Positions 38,017 through 48,154 are shown, numbered from the stretch's first letter. The stretch is DNA of 64,000 nt from Clostridium beijerinckii (GCF_036699995.1 NZ_CP144906.1:4785001-4849000), one strand, 5' to 3'. The notes: generated by a model from the sequence alone, not told the origin. Translations and numbers: made by a program.

Positions 38017-39492
38017 CTATTTCTTACTGCATTTTTTACATTGGCTTTTTTGATTATTATTTCGCTTTGATTCGTTGTCATCTGCAACTTCTTCCGAAAA
38101 TTCTGTCATTAACTTTGAACGGTTCATTTTATTGCTAACCCTTACATAGCTATTTTTATTCTTTTCAGTACTCCTAAAATATTTCATTATCATATAAATT
38201 GATGAAAATAAAGCTATCATTATCAGTCCTGCTATAAGTCCTGGTGCCTGATCTGAAATAAGAGGCATGCTAAAAATAACTACAATCATACTTATTAGTC
38301 CAATCCAAGATGTATACGGAAATCCAGGCATTTGACATTTCCCATCTGGAGGACATCCATTTCTTTTACGAAATCTTATGTGCGTTGCCATAATTACTGC
38401 GTAAGTAAAAAGTAGAGAAAATCCACTTGCCGTTACTAGAAAGAGATATATTCTAGGAAATAGCAATCCAAATCCTAATCCCAAAAGCATTGAAATCCCT
38501 GAAAATACTATAGCCTTGTAAGGAATATCACTTTTATCCTTCAAAAACTTAGGTGCATCACCTTCATCTGCAAGTGATCTTAGCATCCTTGCAATCCCAA
38601 ACATAGAAGCGAGAGATGCAGAAAGTATAGCTGTAATAAGTACTAAATTAATTACATTTCCAGCCCATGTAATTCCCAATCTATCAAGAGCCGCAACCAT
38701 TGGACTTATATTTTCGCTTAAATCTGCTGTAGGAATTAAAGGAAGTAATGCTATAAGAGAAATTATGTAGAGTGATATAAGACTTACAACTGTATAATTA
38801 ATTGCTTTTGGTATTGTTTTTCTTGGATTATCAGCTTCTGAGGCTGCTAACCCTATTATTTCAAAACCAGCATAAGCAAATACTACTATAAGCATTCCTC
38901 CTGCAATACCTCCTATGCCACTTGACATAAAAGGTTCTCTCATAAGCTCTCCTGCTCCTACCGCTGTTCTTCCCGGAATTATTCCAGTAACAAGTAGAAA
39001 AGATATAATTATAAATGAAATTATTGCAAAAAGCTTTATAGCTGAAAGACCACTAGTGAGCTTACTTAATTTATCAGCCCCTAAAAGATTAAGCAAAGTT
39101 ACACCAACAATAATTATAGTTCCTCCTATAGCTATTGATATATTCGGAATCCATTCATTCAATAAAATTGATACAGCAGTAGCCTCACTAGACATTGAAA
39201 GTACCATACCAATCCAGTAAACCCAGCCAACAACAAATCCTGTTCCAGGTCCAAAAGCTTCTGATGCAAAAGTCCTAAAGGATCCAGAATGTGGATTTGC
39301 AACAGTCATTTCAGATAAAGCATAAAGTATAAAGTATACTAAAATTCCTCCCAATATATAGGATATCAAAACAGATGGTCCTGCAGCATTAATAGCCACC
39401 GCTGAGCCAAGAAAAAACGATCCTCCTATTATGCTTCCCAAAGCCATCATTGTGAGCTGCCAAGCAGATAATCCTTTGTTTTTTTTCTTCAT
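38017..39492 (-). CDS. Amino acid permease (APC superfamily)
   Basis: The 491-residue protein has about twelve membrane helices. The first is the AAT/APC signature MALGSIIGGSFFLGSAVAIN, then GWVYWIGMVLSMSSEATAVS and FAYAGFEIIGLAASEADNPR, the usual substrate-pathway blocks. The start is ATG 39492 (MKKKNKGLSAWQLTM), preceded by GGAGGAG; a longer frame begins at 39531. The hydrophilic C-terminus is rich in Lys, Asn and Ser. Substrate unknown; single-gene unit. Confidence 0.9.
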   Translation of the reverse strand: MKKKNKGLSAWQLTMMALGSIIGGSFFLGSAVAINAAGPSVLISYILGGILVYFILYALSEMTVANPHSGSFRTFASEAFGPGTGFVVGWVYWIGMVLSMSSEATAVSILLNEWIPNISIAIGGTIIIVGVTLLNLLGADKLSKLTSGLSAIKLFAIISFIIISFLLVTGIIPGRTAVGAGELMREPFMSSGIGGIAGGMLIVVFAYAGFEIIGLAASEADNPRKTIPKAINYTVVSLISLYIISLIALLPLIPTADLSENISPMVAALDRLGITWAGNVINLVLITAILSASLASMFGIARMLRSLADEGDAPKFLKDKSDIPYKAIVFSGISMLLGLGFGLLFPRIYLFLVTASGFSLLFTYAVIMATHIRFRKRNGCPPDGKCQMPGFPYTSWIGLISMIVVIFSMPLISDQAPGLIAGLIMIALFSSIYMIMKYFRSTEKNKNSYVRVSNKMNRSKLMTEFSEEVADDNESKRNNNQKSQCKKCSKK

Positions 39493-39685
39493 AAATATTC
39501 TCCTCCGTACTAAAACATCTAAGAAAAGCAAATAAAAGTATTTGCAAATTTCTTAACGATGTACTAAATAACTTCTAGAATATTATTCCTCAAAATTCAT
39601 ATAACATGTACTTTATCTAAATATAAAATTTTATATCTATTATTTTATTTGAAATAAGCTTTAAATATGTAAATCAAATCCATCT

Positions 39686-39734
39686 AAAAATAAAAGATAA
39701 AAGTTAATGCTGGTAACTAGCACTAACTTTTATC
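39686..39734 (-). terminator. Terminator after the MFS transporter gene
   Basis: GATAAAAGTTAGTGCTAG pairs with CCAGCATTAACTTTTATC around a short loop, followed on the minus strand by TTTTATTTTT. Confidence 0.85.
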
Positions 39735-39771
39735 TCATCCAAGATTAAATGTAAAACTTAATTATTTAATT

Positions 39772-41091
39772 CTAATTATTTTCTTCTATTTTTCCTACTA
39801 TAAATATATATGATAATGCTCCTATTAAAGCTAAAATACCTATCAAAGCTATTGCTGGAGTAAAATTACCACCTGATACAATAATACCTATTACGATTGG
39901 AATTACTATTGATGATAAAGCTCCAGTGCAGTTAAATACACCACCAGCTAATCCAACTAAATTTTTAGGTGCCAATAATGATACAAATATCCAAGTAATA
40001 GTTGCTAATCCATTACCGAAAAATGCTATAGCCATGAACATTACTATTAATGGAGTGCTATCAACAAAATTTGCTCCAATTATAGTTGTTGTTAATAATA
40101 ATCCAATAATTATTGGGGTTTTTCTTGCTACTCCCATAGAAACTCCTTTTTTTATGAGCTTATCTGATACAAAACCTGAAACTAAAACACCACAAAATGC
40201 AGCCAAATATGGTACTGATGAAACAAAACCTGACTTTATAAAACTTAGATGTCTATATTCCACAAGGTATGTTGGAAACCAAGTTAAGAAAAACCAAAAT
40301 GTTGATGATATAGTGAATTGACCAATATATATTCCTATGAGCTTACGGTTAGAAAACATCATCTTTAAATCGCTAAATTTAAACTGAGATTTTTCCTTAG
40401 CTGTCGAATTATTTGCATCCTCATCTTCTATTATAGCTCCACCTTCTCTGATATAATTTAGTTCAGCTGTATTTATACGTTTACTTTTGCTTGGATCTCT
40501 GTATAGTGCATACCAAACAATTGCCCATGCAATTCCTACAAGTCCTGTAAGTATAAATAAGAATTTCCAACCAAACTTATCTTCTAATATAAATAGTAAT
40601 GGGCTCACAAATGCTAATCCAACAAATTGAGCTGAAGAGTATATTGCAATAGCAGATGCTCTTTCATTTGTTGGAAACCAACTTGATGCCACTTTATTAC
40701 TTGCGGGCATAACTGGTGCTTCAAAACATCCTATAGATAAACGTAAACCTAAAAGTGATCCAAATCCACCTACAATACTTTGTAACAATGTAGCTAATGA
40801 CCATATGAATAAACTACATGCATATACAGCACGAGGTTTAAATTTATCAACTAAATATCCACTAGGTATTTGCAATGCAGCATATACCCATCCAAACGCT
40901 GAAAATATCAATCCCATTTGAACAGTTGATAATTTCAAGTCTTTAGACATATGAGATGCCGCTACAGATATGTTTGAACGATCCATGTAATTTATTACTA
41001 TATTTATAAATATTAGAGCTAATACTAAATATCTTACTCTAGTTGGCTTCTCTTCAGTCAAATTAGTCTTATAATTATTATTTATATTCAT
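39772..41091 (-). CDS. MFS transporter, anion:cation symporter (ACS) type
   Basis: The 439-residue protein has twelve membrane helices and the ACS-type pattern RYLVLALIFINIVINYMDRS at the N-terminus, then QIPSGYLVDKFKPR and the SKVASSWFPTNERASA loop. Relatives carry sugar acids such as galactonate, hexuronates or phthalate. It lies on the same strand as the FAD oxidoreductase gene, 215 bases downstream of it, and with the divergent AraC gene may form one catabolic unit for an organic or sugar acid. Confidence 0.9.
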   Translation of the reverse strand: MNINNNYKTNLTEEKPTRVRYLVLALIFINIVINYMDRSNISVAASHMSKDLKLSTVQMGLIFSAFGWVYAALQIPSGYLVDKFKPRAVYACSLFIWSLATLLQSIVGGFGSLLGLRLSIGCFEAPVMPASNKVASSWFPTNERASAIAIYSSAQFVGLAFVSPLLFILEDKFGWKFLFILTGLVGIAWAIVWYALYRDPSKSKRINTAELNYIREGGAIIEDEDANNSTAKEKSQFKFSDLKMMFSNRKLIGIYIGQFTISSTFWFFLTWFPTYLVEYRHLSFIKSGFVSSVPYLAAFCGVLVSGFVSDKLIKKGVSMGVARKTPIIIGLLLTTTIIGANFVDSTPLIVMFMAIAFFGNGLATITWIFVSLLAPKNLVGLAGGVFNCTGALSSIVIPIVIGIIVSGGNFTPAIALIGILALIGALSYIFIVGKIEENN

Positions 41092-41142
41092 ACTCTTTAT
41101 TCCTTCCTATCTTTAAATAAATTATTCTCTATTTAGACGAAT

Positions 41143-41281
41143 TGAAGAAAATAGCAGTTTCAAAATATTACGATTATTTTTAATCATAATACATAGTAGC
41201 TTGCACTTACCTCTGTCCTTATGATAATTTTCTGAGACAGTATAGCGGAAAATAAGGTTGCAAGATTGGCTTGCTATTTTC
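41143..41281. repeat. Imperfect hairpin between FAD oxidoreductase and MFS genes
   Basis: Outer arms GAAAATAGCA (41146-41155) and TGCTATTTTC (41272-41281) enclose weaker inner pairing. It resembles the long hairpins elsewhere in the window in size, but I see no shared sequence. A short-loop terminator is not visible. Confidence 0.4.
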
Positions 41282-41306
41282 TAATTTCGCCTTCTTAAAG
41301 CATATC

Positions 41307-43544
41307 TTAGTATACTCTTACCTCAATGATCTCAGCTTTCCTGCATCCATTTGTTGATTCAATGGTAACTCTAATTTTACTTGCTAAAATCTTACCTATA
41401 TCTTTAAATATTTCTTTTCGCTTACGATTATTTTTCTTAGATGCAATAATCTTCCATTTGTTATCCTTCCATATGGAAACCCTATAATCTTTAACTAATT
41501 CAGGCAATACAGAAAAATCAGTGTAATGATGATGAAGATTTATAAGATCTTCGTTTACATCATCGTTAAATGTAATGTGAATTTCCTTAATTTCAATATC
41601 ATTTTCCCATTCAAGTTGTATCCACTCATCTGTATCTTTAATATCTTCTGATATCCACATATGAGGACCTCCATAAGGTCTTGAGTAACCATCTGTAATT
41701 TTACTAGGAGAATATGCATTTGTTTCACCATGAATTCTAAAGCAAAATTCTTTTCTAGCCATTTCTTTCATAGACCACTCAACAATTGGATTTATACCAA
41801 TATAATCATCAAGATTTGTATTTTCTATAGTCTTTTTAGTAAATGAAAGTACACCTGTTAATTGTTCAGAAGATAAATGTATTGTAACTTTATCATTAGC
41901 CTTTACAACCAAAAATAGATTTCTTGCTACTTCTGATTCTAATGCAAAGTCACTCTTAACCCATTGATTTCTTCCTTTTTCCACTTGTATTTTTTTCTTC
42001 TTCAAAAGACTTTTAGGAATATAGTTTTCTGCTCTGCCTGTATCCCAAAGTTCTACTTCCAAAGTAGTTTGTTCTAAACTAGAAATTAGTATTTCTATAT
42101 CTTCAACTCTGTTTTCTATTGGAAATAAAATTCCTATATCTGTGGTCAACCTATATTCATCGTTAGAATTTACGACTTCAATTTTCCTTAATGATGTAGA
42201 TGCCATAATAGATGCTGATCTAGCCTTATCTTTCATGTCCTCATTTTTTATTCCTATAATAGATCCATCTTGCTTTAATAAAATCTGCTGTAATTTCTTA
42301 ATATGCTTCATATATAAATCCCTAGGAATAATTTTATATTCTACACACATTGCTGCCGCTAATCCAACAGCTTCTCCTATAGTAGCACAAGTTGCCATAA
42401 CTCTAGTTGCTCCAAAAGCTATATGTGATGCGCTAATATTCCTTCCAGCAAACATCAAGTTCAATACGTTTACAGAATATGTGGAACGAAACGGTATATG
42501 AAATATTCCATCAGCTTGTATATTTCTAGAGCCACAGCTTTCCTCATATATTCCTTTCTCAGGATGAAGATCTATTGACCAACCACCAAAAGCTATTCTA
42601 TCATCAAATTCAGTCTGTTCAATAATATCATTTTGATTTAAAACGTAATCTCCTATAAATCTCCTATATTCTCTTTTACCTGGAATTGACCCAACCCACT
42701 CTAATGTTAGATTGTCTGCATCATAATTTCCTGAATTTTTTATATAATCCCATATTCCATATACTAGTGTCCATAACTCATCTCTTATTATTTCATTGTC
42801 TTTTACTATATCAACTTCTCCACCTAGTTCTATCCACCAATAGCAGCAACCTGAGTCATTAGATTTTATAACTCTATTCTTTGGAATACTAGTTTTACTT
42901 ATATCTTTTGCAAAATTAGGTGGAATAAATTTAACTGGATGTCCAGCATCTTTAGTATAAAATAATATAGTACTTCCTAATAAAATTTTATCTTCCTTTT
43001 CTGGCGCCAATAATTCATTATATTTATATCTGGATTCTCTTCCTAAATTATATTTAGCACCAGCTAATGCTCCAATAAATCCATCTCCAGAACAATCTAG
43101 ATATACCTCACTTTCAAATTTTGTCTTAGTTTCTGCTCCAATTGTCCACCCTGTCACAGATTTTATTTTATTTTCTTTTTCTCCTTCAATTACATCGATT
43201 TCTGACACTTCTGTATTTAAAAATAAAGAAATATTTTTTTCATCTTTTACCTTTTCTAATAATAGCATGTCCCAAAAGTAGGGATTTCCATCTGGATTGC
43301 GATACTGATTTTCTAAAAACAATTCTCCCATGATTCCAGTTTCTCTGGCATATCTGTTTACTCCATGTTTTGTTGCTCCACATACCCATACACGAATTTC
43401 ACTACTAGAATTTCCACCTAAAATTCCGCGATTTTGCACTAAAGAAACACTTTTACCATTTCTAGCAGCAGAAATAGCTGCACACACACCTGCTAAACCA
43501 CCACCTATTACGGTTATATCCTTTTTTACATTTTTGTAATTCAT
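41307..43544 (-). CDS. Large FAD-dependent oxidoreductase (FAD_oxidored family)
   Basis: The N-terminus has the FAD fold DITVIGGGLAGVCAAISAARNG only partly quoted here, then ILGGNSSSEIRVWVCGATKH, as in the FAD_oxidored proteins found in polysaccharide and sugar-acid loci. Residues about 350-410 carry the second half of the flavin site (NLMFAGRNISASHIAFGATR, GEAVGLAAAMC). The C-terminal 270 residues are beta-rich, with a region (about 600-745) like a discoidin-type carbohydrate-binding fold. At 745 residues it is longer than the roughly 450-residue core family. Substrate unknown; the transporter downstream suggests uptake and oxidation of one compound. Confidence 0.8.
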   Translation of the reverse strand: MNYKNVKKDITVIGGGLAGVCAAISAARNGKSVSLVQNRGILGGNSSSEIRVWVCGATKHGVNRYARETGIMGELFLENQYRNPDGNPYFWDMLLLEKVKDEKNISLFLNTEVSEIDVIEGEKENKIKSVTGWTIGAETKTKFESEVYLDCSGDGFIGALAGAKYNLGRESRYKYNELLAPEKEDKILLGSTILFYTKDAGHPVKFIPPNFAKDISKTSIPKNRVIKSNDSGCCYWWIELGGEVDIVKDNEIIRDELWTLVYGIWDYIKNSGNYDADNLTLEWVGSIPGKREYRRFIGDYVLNQNDIIEQTEFDDRIAFGGWSIDLHPEKGIYEESCGSRNIQADGIFHIPFRSTYSVNVLNLMFAGRNISASHIAFGATRVMATCATIGEAVGLAAAMCVEYKIIPRDLYMKHIKKLQQILLKQDGSIIGIKNEDMKDKARSASIMASTSLRKIEVVNSNDEYRLTTDIGILFPIENRVEDIEILISSLEQTTLEVELWDTGRAENYIPKSLLKKKKIQVEKGRNQWVKSDFALESEVARNLFLVVKANDKVTIHLSSEQLTGVLSFTKKTIENTNLDDYIGINPIVEWSMKEMARKEFCFRIHGETNAYSPSKITDGYSRPYGGPHMWISEDIKDTDEWIQLEWENDIEIKEIHITFNDDVNEDLINLHHHYTDFSVLPELVKDYRVSIWKDNKWKIIASKKNNRKRKEIFKDIGKILASKIRVTIESTNGCRKAEIIEVRVY

Positions 43545-43895
43545 AATTCGCTCCCTTTATAGATATATTAATCCTAATGTCTACATCTATTTAGTGTTTT
43601 AATATTTACAATGCATTGTACCATTTTTTTATAATCAGCTTTAAATTGAGCCTATCACTATCATATCCCACACTGATTATATCTTTATAATATATTAGGA
43701 CATTAATTTTTTGAATTCACTAACGTATCATCTACATATACTTTATTTCATATATTAGATATAACAATTATTATCTATACAAAATATAAATATCTTAAAA
43801 AAGAAATATCCAGCATTCACATATTCTGCAATCAAAATCTCTATAGATAAACAACTTAGGAATTTGATTTATACTTGGCAATAAATACCATACCA

Positions 43896-44078
43896 GAAAG
43901 TAGAAACATTTTTATGCAGCAGGCATTGAAAATGAGCTGTTAAAAGCTTTTAATTGTAGGTTGTTCAACTAATGCTTGTCACAATGAAATTGGGAGCAAG
44001 CATTAGTTGTGCAACCTGCAATTTAGAACTTTCAGCGAAATTTTCATAGTCCTGTGAAATAACAATGTTTCTACTTTC
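43896..44078 (+). repeat. Long imperfect hairpin element, family member 2
   Basis: The arms run from GAAAGTAGAAACATT (43896) to AATGTTTCTACTTTC (44078) and pair along most of 180 bases, with a strong inner stem CAACTAATGCTTG and complement. The apical loop is TCACAATGAAATTGGGAG. It matches the element at 12412-12606 read from the other strand. It lies in the 690-base spacer upstream of the araC-type gene; the remainder of 43545-44235 shows no gene. Confidence 0.75.
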
Positions 44079-44235
44079 GTTGGATTATTGCATAAGTATA
44101 AGTTATATATTGTTTATCTATATATAAATACAGATATAATTACTTTAATTACTTTTTAAATGTTTACATTTCACTTCTATTTTCTTATAATTCTTCTATG
44201 GCATAATCTTCTTAGCTCTTAAAGGAGGCTTATTG

Positions 44236-45018
44236 ATGTTTGATTTAAATAATTTTAATGTAAATATTAATCAACATATTTTTTGGGATAAAAAAGAACA
44301 TTTTTTATTGGATGAAGACATAGATTCAAACTGGGTACTTTACGCTATTGAAGATGGTGAATGCAGTTACGAAGTTGAATCTCATAAAGGAAAATGTAAA
44401 TTTGGTGATATTGTAATTTGTCCACCTGGAATAATTTTTAAAAGAGAGGTCATTACCACTCTTACATTTCACTTCATAAACTTTTCAATAAATTCTGGAG
44501 ATGATACTTCATCTTTTCCAGTTGGTAAAATATCTGTATCAGATTTAAAAAGACTTAATAATATGTACTACTATTTAAAATTATATAGCCATAATAATAA
44601 TATTGAATTAAACCAATGGAAAAGCTCGTTGATAAGCGATATTATGAAATTACATTATATAGAAACTCAATATAGCAGCTCCCCAAAAAACTTTGTTCAG
44701 GATGAAATTATAAACTATTCATTAAAGTACTTAAATAAATATGCTTATGAATCCATTAAAATCAAAGATTTTTCAGCTTCGCTAGGACTTAGTTCCGTTC
44801 AGTTTACTAGACGATTTCACAAGTGTATAGGAACGACTCCTATTGAATATATAACTTCTTTAAGGCTAAGAAGAGCTCAAGTATTATTGCTCAGAACCGA
44901 AGATACATTAGATTGTATTGCTTCAAAATGCGGATATGATAACGGATTTTATCTTAGTAGGGTCTTTGCCAAGAACTTAGGCATATCACCTTCTGATTAC
45001 AGAAAAAAATACCGGTAA
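44236..45018 (+). CDS. AraC-family transcriptional regulator
   Basis: The 260-residue protein has an N-terminal cupin-like sensing half (GDIVICPPGIIFKREV) and a C-terminal pair of helix-turn-helix units (KIKDFSASLGLSSVQFTRRF, then CIASKCGYDNGFYLSRVFAK and SPSDYRKKYR). The start is ATG 44236, seven bases after AAAGGAGG; a TTG codon precedes it. It is transcribed away from the FAD oxidoreductase and MFS genes and probably activates them. Confidence 0.9.
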   Translation: MFDLNNFNVNINQHIFWDKKEHFLLDEDIDSNWVLYAIEDGECSYEVESHKGKCKFGDIVICPPGIIFKREVITTLTFHFINFSINSGDDTSSFPVGKISVSDLKRLNNMYYYLKLYSHNNNIELNQWKSSLISDIMKLHYIETQYSSSPKNFVQDEIINYSLKYLNKYAYESIKIKDFSASLGLSSVQFTRRFHKCIGTTPIEYITSLRLRRAQVLLLRTEDTLDCIASKCGYDNGFYLSRVFAKNLGISPSDYRKKYR

Positions 45019-45035
45019 TAAATTCATATAAAATA

Positions 45036-45085
45036 AAAATCTAATATATTTATATTGTGCAACCCACATATAAATATATTAGATT
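45036..45085 (-). terminator. Terminator between araC-type and nucleoid-associated protein genes
   Basis: AATCTAATATATTTATA and its complement form a 17-pair hairpin. On the minus strand TTTTTATTTTAT follows; the plus-strand tail is weaker. It lies between two converging genes and may serve both. Confidence 0.7.
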
Positions 45086-45187
45086 CTTAAAAACCTGCTG
45101 TGAATCAGCCAGTACAAAATAAACTGTTTAGAGCCTTTACTTTCTCAAATATAAAGCAAATAACAACAAACCATAGAACCTAGCTAT

Positions 45188-46225
45188 CTACTTTTCTATA
45201 TAATTAATCACATTTTTTACTATTAAATTAATAGTTCCATCGCCGTTTCTTTGTATCTCAAACTTACTAGGGTCGTGATATGTCTCTTCATTGATATACA
45301 AATCAATTTGTTTATCAATATTAAGTCTAACTCTTTTTAATTTCTTCTCAACCCAAGTTTTATCCACAGCTACTTCTTCCTGAAGTCCTTGTTGTTTTAT
45401 ATAAGTTGAAAACTCTTCTTTCGCTTGAGGGTGCTCATTAAATAATTCAGCCGAAAACTCATCTATATTAATAGAATCTTCTTCTTTTAATTTAGTTTTT
45501 ATTGCAGTTCTAATCTCTTCAGCTCTTCCTGCATCATTTGTAACATTTTCTCTAGTCCAGTTCTCTGCTGCCTTTACAAAAGTTTTGGTCATATCTCTTT
45601 CATTTGTAACAATGCTTGCACCTAAGAATGTGTTTATAAAATAATTTGCCCCATACTCATCTTCTTTACTACCTTTTTGCTTATCTAAAATCATTAGGTT
45701 ATATTTATCCTCTTCTATAATTGGTTTAATAAATGCAGCTTTTTGAATTCTTTGCCCACTTCCTGGAAGCCCTGCTGCTTGAGGTACTATCCCTATACCT
45801 ATTTTTTGATCTATAAATTGAACTTCATGAGTAAAATTTTTAACGTAATCCATCTTAAGTATTCCTACCATTGGACCTTGATCCGTAGTTAAAGACACTA
45901 TTATTAAATCTCCTGACGGGATATTCACATTTCCTTTCATTATTATGAATAACTGCCTAGCTAATTCTTTAGATAGATTAACTAAGTTATTGTCTACTCC
46001 AGTCAGATAATCCTGCGCTACTTCTTTAACTATGTTTCTTTCTGGATTAAACTTTCCATATTTAAGTTCATCATCCTTAAAGCATTTTTCTAGATGCTTA
46101 TGTAAGAAAAAATATATATCTTCGTCTAATTCCAAACTATATTCGTTTAAAATAGGTTCTTCACCATTACTATCTAATATATGAATAACTGCTTCATTTA
46201 CATTAATCTCATTTATGTATTCCAT
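45188..46225 (-). CDS. Nucleoid-associated protein, NdpA/YejK (NA37) family
   Basis: The 345-residue protein has the N-terminal VNEAVIHILDSNGEEPILNE block of the NA37 family, the central LIIVSLTTDQGPMVGILKMDY, and the ITIEK-like end. Family members bind DNA in the nucleoid of proteobacteria and are widespread in Firmicutes, often near mobile DNA; their exact role is unclear. It stands alone here. Confidence 0.88.
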   Translation of the reverse strand: MEYINEINVNEAVIHILDSNGEEPILNEYSLELDEDIYFFLHKHLEKCFKDDELKYGKFNPERNIVKEVAQDYLTGVDNNLVNLSKELARQLFIIMKGNVNIPSGDLIIVSLTTDQGPMVGILKMDYVKNFTHEVQFIDQKIGIGIVPQAAGLPGSGQRIQKAAFIKPIIEEDKYNLMILDKQKGSKEDEYGANYFINTFLGASIVTNERDMTKTFVKAAENWTRENVTNDAGRAEEIRTAIKTKLKEEDSINIDEFSAELFNEHPQAKEEFSTYIKQQGLQEEVAVDKTWVEKKLKRVRLNIDKQIDLYINEETYHDPSKFEIQRNGDGTINLIVKNVINYIEK

Positions 46226-46301
46226 ACTTTCACCACCAAATAAATTTATACATTAGATATTATAAACTTTAAGTAAATTAAAAAAAAGCCTTAAAGTATA
46301 C

Positions 46302-46362
46302 AAAAAAAATGGAAAAGAGTCTGATATAAAACTTAATTTCTTATATCATCAATCTCTTTTCC
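46302..46362 (-). terminator. Terminator after nagE
   Basis: GGAAAAGAG and CTCTTTTCC with inner TGATATAA/TTATATCA arms, then eight T on the minus strand. Confidence 0.9.
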
Positions 46363-46428
46363 ACATTTTTAAATATTCTTAATTTATTAATCAGATAATT
46401 TTCCTAATCTAATTATTGATCTTCAAAT

Positions 46429-47865
46429 TTACTTACATAATTTTTTAAATTCATCTGCTACAAATTGTACTTGTGTTCCTACAACAACCTGTACACTTGT
46501 TTTTCCTGGTCTTATTATTCCAGATACACCTGCTGATTTAATAACTTTTTCATCTACAGCAGCTTGATCTTTAATTTCTAAACGTAATCTAGTTACACAA
46601 TTATCTATAGATACTACGTTTTCTTTTCCTCCAACACCCTTTAATATTATAGCTGCCACTTGAGTATAATCATTATTCGCAAGTTTTACATTTAGTTCTT
46701 CAGCGTCATCATCTTCCCTACCAGGTGTCTTTAAATTAAATTTTGTAATTGCAAAACGGAATGTTACATAATAGATTACTGCAAATACTAAACCTATTGG
46801 GATTAACATTATTGGATTTTCTGCCATAGGCGCTTTGAAACTTAAGAACCAATCTACAAATCCAGCACTAAAGTTAAATCCAGCTCTTACTGGTAATAAT
46901 GTACATACAAATGCTGAAATTCCTGTTAATCCAGCATGAAGAACATATAAACCTGGAGCTAAGAACATAAATGCAAATTCTAATGGTTCTGTAACACCTG
47001 TGAAGAATGAAGATATTGCTGCTGCTAATAATAAACCATATACCGCTTTCTTCTTCTTATCTTTAGCTGTATGGTACATAGCTAATGCTCCTGCTGGTAA
47101 TCCAAACATCATTACTGGGAAGAATCCAGTCATATACATACCAGTTACTCCTTGTGTTCCTTTACCTGACCAGAAGTTACCAAGGTCATTAATTCCAGCT
47201 ACATCAAACCAGAATACTGAGTTTAGTGCATGGTGAAGACCAAATGGTATTAATAATCTATTGAAGAATGCATAAATACCAGATCCAACTGCACCTGTTG
47301 ATACAATAGCTTCACCAAATGCTACTAATGCACCATAAATAAGAGGCCATGCAAAGAATAATACTATAGATGCAACTATTGAATATGCTGCAGTTACAAT
47401 TGCGACACATCTTTTTCCACTAAAGAATCCCAATGCATCTGGTAATTTAACACTTTTAAATCTGTTATAACAAGCTGCACCGATTAAACCTGATAAAATA
47501 CCAATAAATTGTGTTTGAGTTTTGGCGAATGCTGGCGCTACCTCTTTAACATCAATTCCCTTAAACATTGCTACAGCTCCTGTAGATAATAATGTTGTAA
47601 TCATAAGCCATGAAACAAGCCCTGCAAGTCCTGCTGTACCGTCATTATCATCTGACATTCCTACACCTACACCAATTGCAAACAAAATTCCCATATTGTC
47701 AATTAAAGCACTACCTGCTTTTAGCATAAAAGCTGAAGCAATGTTATTTGCTCCCCAGCCTGTAGGGTCAAGCCAATAACCAAGACCCATTAAAATACTT
47801 GCAACGGGTAAACAAGCTACTGGAAGCATTAAAGATTTTCCTAATTTTTGTAAATACTTCATCAT
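46429..47865 (-). CDS. nagE: PTS N-acetylglucosamine transporter, IICB components
   Basis: The 478-residue protein joins a glucose-superfamily IIC membrane domain (about 1-380) and a IIB domain (about 400-478) with the phospho-Cys motif VSIDNCVTRLRLEI. The IIC block LLIPFGLHHALNSVFWFDV favours the N-acetylglucosamine type. It lacks a IIA domain, which is supplied by nagF on the other strand, the same split reported for C. beijerinckii. Expression is set by an antiterminator site and terminator in the 5' leader. Two adjacent ATG codons make the start ambiguous by one codon. Confidence 0.9.
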   Translation of the reverse strand: MMKYLQKLGKSLMLPVACLPVASILMGLGYWLDPTGWGANNIASAFMLKAGSALIDNMGILFAIGVGVGMSDDNDGTAGLAGLVSWLMITTLLSTGAVAMFKGIDVKEVAPAFAKTQTQFIGILSGLIGAACYNRFKSVKLPDALGFFSGKRCVAIVTAAYSIVASIVLFFAWPLIYGALVAFGEAIVSTGAVGSGIYAFFNRLLIPFGLHHALNSVFWFDVAGINDLGNFWSGKGTQGVTGMYMTGFFPVMMFGLPAGALAMYHTAKDKKKKAVYGLLLAAAISSFFTGVTEPLEFAFMFLAPGLYVLHAGLTGISAFVCTLLPVRAGFNFSAGFVDWFLSFKAPMAENPIMLIPIGLVFAVIYYVTFRFAITKFNLKTPGREDDDAEELNVKLANNDYTQVAAIILKGVGGKENVVSIDNCVTRLRLEIKDQAAVDEKVIKSAGVSGIIRPGKTSVQVVVGTQVQFVADEFKKLCK

Positions 47866-47955
47866 AATAATATAATTCCCCTTCCATAATAATTAATAAA
47901 ATTTATTTTAAGGATTGCTATATCCCTAAATGCATTATAATTCTTATGGACATGT

Positions 47956-48012
47956 ATCCTTTTCAGCAAATAAAAAAGCTGAAAAGGATAAATTATATTA
48001 TCCCTTTCAGCT
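47956..48012 (-). terminator. nagE leader attenuator with two competing hairpins
   Basis: On the minus strand GCTGAAAGGGATAA pairs with TTATCCTTTTCAGC, followed by TTTTTT, a terminator. The second arm also matches a third segment, GCTGAAAAGGAT, beyond the T run (47967-47956). So three mutually exclusive pairings are possible. Confidence 0.8.
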
Positions 48013-48040
48013 AATGCCCTGATTTAATCGGTTACACGCC
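48011..48040 (-). promoter_or_regulatory. Ribonucleic antiterminator (RAT) site of nagE
   Basis: The minus strand reads GTGTAACCGATTAAATCAGG, close to the RAT consensus bound by BglG/SacY-type proteins, and its end overlaps the first arm of the terminator. NagR is the likely binder. Confidence 0.75.
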
Positions 48041-48063
48041 AAAGATCGTATTCTTATACACTC

Positions 48064-48092
48064 ATATTATTCTATTTTTATTCTCTAGTCAA
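48064..48092 (-). promoter_or_regulatory. nagE promoter
   Basis: TTGACT (48092-48087), 17 bases, TAATAT (48069-48064) on the minus strand. Confidence 0.7.
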
Positions 48093-48115
48093 TACCCTTT
48101 TTTATTTTTTTATTG

Positions 48116-48144
48116 TTGACACTAATTATATGAAATAATATAAT
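48116..48144 (+). promoter_or_regulatory. nagF promoter
   Basis: TTGACA (48116-48121), 17 bases, TATAAT (48139-48144): consensus sigma-A promoter, back to back with the nagE promoter. Confidence 0.85.
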
Positions 48145-48154
48145 TAGTACATAA

